Assembly (NCBI RefSeq): GCF_001039355.2
Contig: NW_019774236.1
Coordinates: forward strand, 428,846-457,193
Direction of reading: 5' to 3'
Length of the DNA: 28,348 bases
Origin: Lingula anatina
Lineage: Eukaryota > Brachiopoda > Lingulata > Lingulida > Lingulidae
Shown here in pieces: positions 1 through 28,348 of the stretch (position 1 is the stretch's first letter; each line of letters starts with the position of its first letter). Position numbers and translations under genes: made by a program. The notes beneath the pieces were generated by a model. That model saw only the letters and a list, made by a program, of their open reading frames with translations, was not told where the DNA came from and did not search any database.

Positions 1-6717
<6,717 letters not shown>

Positions 6718-7150
6718 ACTGACACTGCCACCTGGTGGCTGTCATAGACACTATGTGCCTGGTGGCTGCCGTATATATAAACATACACATAAGGAGTTTC
6801 CTGACTCTTGAGTGCAGAGTTTTTAAGTAAAAAAATCTGTGGATGTCTTAATTCCAGCAGATGAGATGGAAAAATTCTCTACATGGAAGTAGCGTCACTT
6901 TGGAACAGGCATATTACATTTTTTTTAAGGACACATCTGAATTTTTTTCAGCAGAACTGTTACATTTTTTGCTGTATGAAAACAAGGGAATATTGTTTTC
7001 TTTGAGATTGAGAGTGGTTAATGTAAATAGTGGCAAGTCAGTTTAATGCTAACGCCATTATTGGGCATGAAAAGTATTTTAAAAGTAATTGTGATACATA
7101 AAATTGTGTAAGAATGGCTATGAATAAAGACATTGATTCTTTAAATGTTT
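6718..7150 (+). other. CFAP100: CFAP100 3' UTR with polyadenylation signal
   Basis: Sequence after the TAG. A canonical AATAAA lies at 7123-7128, so cleavage is expected near 7140-7150. No coding exon seen. The exact 3' end is inferred. Confidence 0.6.
7123..7128 (+). terminator. AATAAA polyadenylation signal of CFAP100
   Basis: Exact AATAAA hexamer about 405 bases after the CFAP100 stop codon, followed by T-rich sequence (7139-7152). Confidence 0.6.
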
Positions 7151-7404
7151 TTGTCCATTTTAAAGAACTTAAAAGAAACTGATTACAAGTTCTGTTGATG
7201 TATATTTTGATGAAAATATCCCCAATAAGTATTGTATAATGAAACTTAATGAATATTAAATTAAATTTTAAAAAACGTATTTAAAAGGGCTAAGAAAAAA
7301 TGCAAGAAAAAAATATCGATACAAGAATTTTTTGTGATTTAAATTATAAATTTTAAAAACTGAAATGGCTATTTGACATTTATTAATAGTGAAAACTCAA
7401 AAGG

Positions 7405-9988
7405 AAAATCTGGTAAGCTTTCAGCTTTTATTGAGCACCATAAACAATACACATATCAACAAAACATTTGGGATCAAATTACACAATTATACAACACTTT
7501 TTACAAACTGGTAAAAAAAATGAACACCTCATTATCAAGGTGATCAACACCTATCAATCCTGTATATTCTGTCTGCACGCACTACAATCCATATCAAATG
7601 TACATGTATGTGTGCGTGCAGTGTTCATGAGGTAAGCGTGTCCCACAGGATAGGGCATATGGTTGATCCCCTGCTGTATTTACATATTAACAAATTTGGA
7701 ACTGTTGTTCAAGTTAAGAGTTAGTTCCTTGCAACAACTTTCTGAAACATAAAAAAAATTTATCTTTTGACTAGTGATCGTGTAATATTCTGACAGTATT
7801 ACAACTGCTGCTAATAAGACATTGAATTAATTATCCATTTGAAAAAACCTCAAATTACAGTTTTTATATATTCCTTCACACAAGTTCTATTTCCACCCAA
7901 ATAGAAAAGTTAGCCATAGTTCTATTTCTCCTCAAATAACCAAGTTTTTCTGTTGCTATTGGCATGTACTCTTGACTTGAACCTAATCCTTATCATTATA
8001 TGTAAAAAAAATTATTTAACACATTGACACTGCATTTTGTGCACATAAATAAGATCAAAACACATTCTTTAGCTATTATAAATGTCAAATTGCAAAACTA
8101 ATGCAACAAGTAAGCCCAATCAGATTTATATATTATGCAAATATACACATCCAATTCCCAAGCTTTCCATGGTTTTTTAAAGCATTATAAAGAAAGGGCA
8201 TATAAAGAACAAACATCTTTCTATACTGTATGACTTGGTTTCATTGTATAACAACAGACTAAATTAAAAGCAATAAAAAACAAAAAGCCGGCAAATAAGG
8301 AAAGGATATGTTTTCGTTTTGTATAAAAGGACAGCAATGTCTCGATCTTTTCAACAGGTAAATTGTGAATCTTGCAGATAGACCAAGTATATTTTTAAAG
8401 AAAGAAATCCTTAAAATTAGAACATTCCTCTTGAGGGTCAGCAACAATTGAAAAGAATGCTACCCTATAGTCCTGCTCTGTACAGTAAAAAAAATGCTTT
8501 ACAGAACATAATTTTTAATGATTTCAAAATTATGTGCCTGAATTAAAGATTAATAATTTTTCCCCAGTAAAAAGATCAAGTCATTGCTGTAACACCCTCC
8601 ATGTTGCCAATCAAAATCTGAAAAATAATAAAGTTAAATTCCTAGCAAAACAAAGCATCACTGTTTTAAAGCTGCGAATCTTTCCTATAATAATCTTTGG
8701 CATTTGAGCAATATATGTTATCATGACTGAGTGTGTTATCCAAGAACAAAACAATTTGTGTATGAACAGGTATTACACGAGTTTGCAATGTAGAAGAATT
8801 CAAATTTCCCTGGAGAATTTGCATGTAATGGAAATGCATTTCAGTAAGAAAAGTGATTACTCGATTACACCGTACTAGTAAGTCAACTACAGTGTATCGC
8901 AATCCCAGAGAACAAGGCCCAATTCAAGTTACACCACTGGAACAAAAGGTTGCCTGAAATTTAAGACCTATATCTTAGGTCGTCTTCAACATTCATGATA
9001 ATTCTGCAGCATTCCATTCAAAAACAGAAACTGTCTATCACTTTAGGCCAACCTCTGGCGTACACATCTTTTGTGGATACAGACCCTTGAACTGTAACTA
9101 ATTACTTCTTACTTCTTATCCTCATTAGAAAGTGCATGGCTAATAAAATTCCTATAAATATATCAATCAGTTTACCAATATAACTAATTAATTATCTTAA
9201 AAATAGTTCAGTATTATTATGAATAATCATTTAATGTACGTAGAAAACTTAATCAATCTTAGAGATGTTTTTAAAAACTGCATGTTTTAAAAAATCTTGT
9301 TTACAAATTCCAACTACTTCATACAAATGGGAACATTTTCTTATTTTTACAAGTGTAACAACAATATTTTATTTAATCAGAAAAATGGCAGTATAAAATT
9401 GAGCAATTATTTCTTAAAGAAGTTGCATAGTAAAGCACAGGGTGTGGTACCAAACACCTACATCAAGCCATCATTCCCTACTCTTCTCTGTACACCCAGC
9501 CAAGCTCTGACAGGCCTGCATAGCCAGTAGTTTCAAAGGGGGGTGGAAATAAAGGTTATTTTTCTTTAAAAATGAATCTTTAAATAATCTCTTAATTTAG
9601 TTGACCCAACTTGGCATCAAATCTAAATCATAATTTGATTCAGAGGGGATCTTTTATGGCCCAAAGTTTTTAAAAATTTCTAACCCACCTACCCCTACTT
9701 GTCCACAGGCCTGTCTGAGGACAAATTTAAGCTATGAAACTTTTATTTTAAATTCAACCCAGGATCCATGATACAATTGTATACGTTCATGTTTCATGGG
9801 TCCAAGGTTAAACAGCTGTAAAAATGGCTGTTGTAAGTCCATGAAAATCACACAAATTATGCATAGCTAGCACACTTCTCATCTTATAATAAAGTTGGCT
9901 GACGGCATCCATTTTGACAAGTTTGATATATATTGGCAATTTTTGATTATACAGTTTAGAAAATAGCAAAAGTCCTAATTTTAATAAA
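7405..9988 (-). other. Neuroglian 3' UTR (about 2.5 kb)
   Basis: Minus-strand sequence after the TGA at 9991-9989. No open frame of coding character occurs here. A minus-strand AATAAA (TTTATT on plus) lies at 7432-7427, so cleavage is inferred near 7405-7412; nearer TTTATT hexamers, for example around 9368 and 9741, could give shorter transcripts. Part of this UTR (about 8340-8610, weaker to about 9450) is homologous to 27010-28020 at the other end of the window. Confidence 0.55.
7427..7432 (-). terminator. Probable distal polyadenylation signal of neuroglian
   Basis: AATAAA on the minus strand (TTTATT on plus), the last clear signal before the CFAP100 3' end. It leaves only about 250 bases between the two convergent transcripts. 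Confidence 0.4.
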
Positions 9989-26163
<16,175 letters not shown>

Positions 26164-26850
26164 CCTGGGATGATTTCAGCAATGCAAGTATATAAATCCT
26201 TCTGTTTTCTTCAATGTCCTGAATTCCCTTTTTGATCAAAATGATTTCTCAATATGTAATTGTCGCTTGTGGCATACAGTTTTGGAACTGCATGTAATGA
26301 TATTATCTAATCCTGGTCCTATAGTTTCCTCCACTTGCTGACTATAAGTATTATACAAATGTTTCCTTAAAATTGGAACTGCTGCTTCCCGGTGCTTGTA
26401 TCAAATCTTCAAAACTTGGGCTCTTTCTTCCAAATTTCAAATTTTGTCCCCTGGTCTAACATCCAAACTGTCCTGAATAACCCTACTAGTAATTCTCCAA
26501 TATATCCGCCTCTCAATATGTTGGTCCATGAAAAGTCTTAGAAAAACAATCAATTTCAACTTATCAAGGCTTCACACTAACAACACCCACCGTTTTTACA
26601 CCTCCACCATATACCCGTAAACAGTAGCTGAATGAGGTGCTGGAACTATTTATTATATATTTGTTATTTCATCCGATAAGGTGCTTTTAAACAAGTTTTG
26701 ATTCCTGGGATTAATCGACTTTGGGATTTTCTTGGCGGTAATCGCGTGTTAATGCGTTGGTTGTGGACGGAGGTATAAACACATCAACACTGCACTCTGC
26801 AGGTCAGCGAGGCAGCAAAACTGGCTAAACTGAAACGACAGAGAAACAGA
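26164..26850 (-). promoter_or_regulatory. Neuroglian 5' UTR and probable promoter region
   Basis: Sequence upstream of the start codon. The last ~110 bases (about 26740-26850) are richer in GC and CpG than their surroundings. TCAGTTTAG on the minus strand near 26843-26835 resembles an initiator element. No clear TATA box at the proper distance. The transcription start and any 5' UTR intron cannot be fixed from sequence alone. Confidence 0.3.
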
Positions 26851-26960
26851 GCAATTAAGAATGAGAACAACTCTCCCGCTTGTTAAATATCAAACTGCAG
26901 TTGTACCAATTTCAGTAAAATATATAAAATCAATTTCTTTACATGCATCACTCTTACATT

Positions 26961-27001
26961 CCCCCCCCCCCCAAAAAAAAAAAAAAAAAAAAAAAAAAAA
27001 A
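26961..27001. repeat. C12/A29 homopolymer tract
   Basis: Twelve C followed by 29 A on the plus strand. It lies directly left of the segment that is homologous to the neuroglian 3' UTR. Confidence 0.95.
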
Positions 27002-27009
27002 CACTAATG

Positions 27010-28348
27010 AATCAATCTTTTCATTGGGGAAAATTGTAAATTTTTTTTGACACCGAATTTTGTTAAAGTCATAAATTCTTAAAATTGGAACATCACTGTT
27101 CAGTGGTACTAACAAAATTGAAACACAGTACCCTATAGCTCTATTCTACACATTTAAAGCATTAAAAATGCTATACAGAATATGCTTTTTAATGACTTCA
27201 AAACTAATATTAATATGTATCCAAAAGATTGAGTCTTTACCATAAAACCACTTTCCACTGATGTTACATGCACGAAGTTTTATGAACACTACTACATCTT
27301 TGTACTTTATAACAACTTTTGTACATACAGGTATGGCTAGGGAGTTTAATACAATAAACAGTCAATCTCTTCATTGTGATTATCTAAAATTACACATCAG
27401 CCAGACAAGTTCCAATAGCAAGCACCTTAACTGACACAGAAGTATTGTCTTTTATGCAGACTTTTGTTGGTCTAAACAAAGGGTAATGAACTCATACTGT
27501 CAAGGCCAGGTTTTAAACTGGTCTAGGACAAAATATATAAAAACATAAGTATATCAGTTTCATTCCCCTTCCTTGTATGCTTCCTTTGAAGCAGACGTCA
27601 AGTTTTTTTTGTTGTAGGAAGCAATATCACAGCTTGGTCTCCCTCCAGAGTGTCATACCTAATTCACTTTTATCAGCAGGATGAATCTGCCTGATGCTTA
27701 CTTAAATACAAAGAATTCTTGTTGAAATTCATGTTTGATTGTGAGGTTGTTTATTTCAAAATGACCAAATGTGAATGTGAAAAAAAAAACAAAAACATAT
27801 AAACATAAATCTATATGTCATCTTTTAGGGTGAAATTGAATAGCAAAATAAAATATCTTTCAGTAAAAGGGTTTATTCAATATTATATGGTATGGAATCA
27901 TATTCATCTGAAAAATGCATGTTTTATATAAGATACTAATTAACTGGCCAAAGAATAAACTATTCTGCAATCCCTTGAGTAAACAATTTATTTGCAGGTA
28001 AATTACTAGGTAGGAGGTACCCATGATTCTATAGACAAATTTTCAAAAGGGTCCATTTCACAGTAAATTTCCTCTCCATAACATCTTTTCTCTTCAATGC
28101 AACATTTGTTCACTTCTGTCTTATAAGAAAATAATAAGAAACGTTCAAGCTGCCACAGGACCATATCTTCAGTAATATGTTGGCAGCCAACTCTCTAATA
28201 TCTGAAACTGCCTGTACCTTTCCTCTGTCTGGAATTGCCTGTAATCTGGGTAATCTACCTGGCAGGTTCTGCTACCAATATTACCAGCAGCTATAGTTAA
28301 TTGCACAACTGCCTGCAGTCTACCTAATAAGTTTGGCTGCCTGTCTCT
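27010..28348 (-). other. Probable 3' UTR of a second, tandem neuroglian-like gene (coding part outside window)
   Basis: 27010-27270 aligns with 8340-8610 of neuroglian's 3' UTR in the same orientation at roughly 70-75% (shared TACCCTATAG, CTTAAAATT, TTTTTAATGA, ATCTTTTCA in order). Weaker colinear anchors continue: ACAGGTAT (8766/27327), GTGATTA (8853/27376), GCATGTTTTA (9280/27917), GGTACC (9446/28016). By this spacing the stop codon of the copy would lie about 200-300 bases beyond the right edge. No FIGQY-type exon or other coding exon is visible here. Confidence 0.45.

Noticed and set aside
8666-9530. Short open frames within the neuroglian 3' UTR region
   Set aside because: AT-rich, no family motifs, no splice signals in phase; regarded as UTR.
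26188-26195. TATATA-like string upstream of the neuroglian ATG
   Set aside because: Only about 25 bases from the start codon, leaving no room for a 5' UTR; more likely plain AT-rich leader sequence.
26961-28348. Processed retrocopy of the neuroglian mRNA
   Set aside because: The adjacent A-run is on the plus strand, whereas a minus-sense retrocopy would leave T on the plus strand at that end; the similarity is also only UTR, colinear and diverged, which fits gene duplication better.

Overview
The window is intron-rich, AT-rich nuclear DNA of an animal. It carries two protein-coding genes that converge tail to tail, every exon joined by GT-AG introns of a few hundred bases. Motile-cilium CFAP100 together with an invertebrate-type neuroglian points to a bilaterian invertebrate; a spiralian such as a mollusc, annelid or brachiopod is my inference from intron style and protein character, and the species cannot be named from this sequence.

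Left third (1-~7150, plus strand): the 3' part of CFAP100 (CCDC37), a coiled-coil axonemal protein of the inner-dynein-arm regulatory MIA complex. Thirteen exons are visible, giving 467 codons to a TAG at 6717; the 5' end lies outside the window. A polyadenylation signal sits at 7123-7128.

Middle and right (about 7405-26850, minus strand): a complete L1-family cell adhesion molecule, neuroglian. I joined 24 coding exons by hand. All phases agree and give 1282 residues: signal peptide, six Ig domains, five fibronectin III domains, one membrane span and a cytoplasmic tail with the ankyrin-binding FIGQY motif and a class I PDZ ligand (QTFV) at the C-terminus. FN3 domain 3 contains an RGRR furin-type site. 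The 3' UTR is about 2.5 kb. Intron 1 (3.1 kb) holds transposon relics. One intron holds a 493-base assembly gap between two nearly identical CT/CA microsatellites.

Right edge (about 27000-28348): no coding exon found. The sequence is homologous, in the same orientation and order, to neuroglian's own 3' UTR, so a second, tandemly duplicated L1-family gene probably starts just beyond the window with its 3' UTR inside it.

The most notable observations are this putative tandem paralog, a candidate alternative terminal exon that would replace the ankyrin-binding tail, a duplicated splice donor, a minisatellite abutting a splice acceptor, and an assembly gap that is probably artificial. The two genes have no evident functional link; they are neighbours only.
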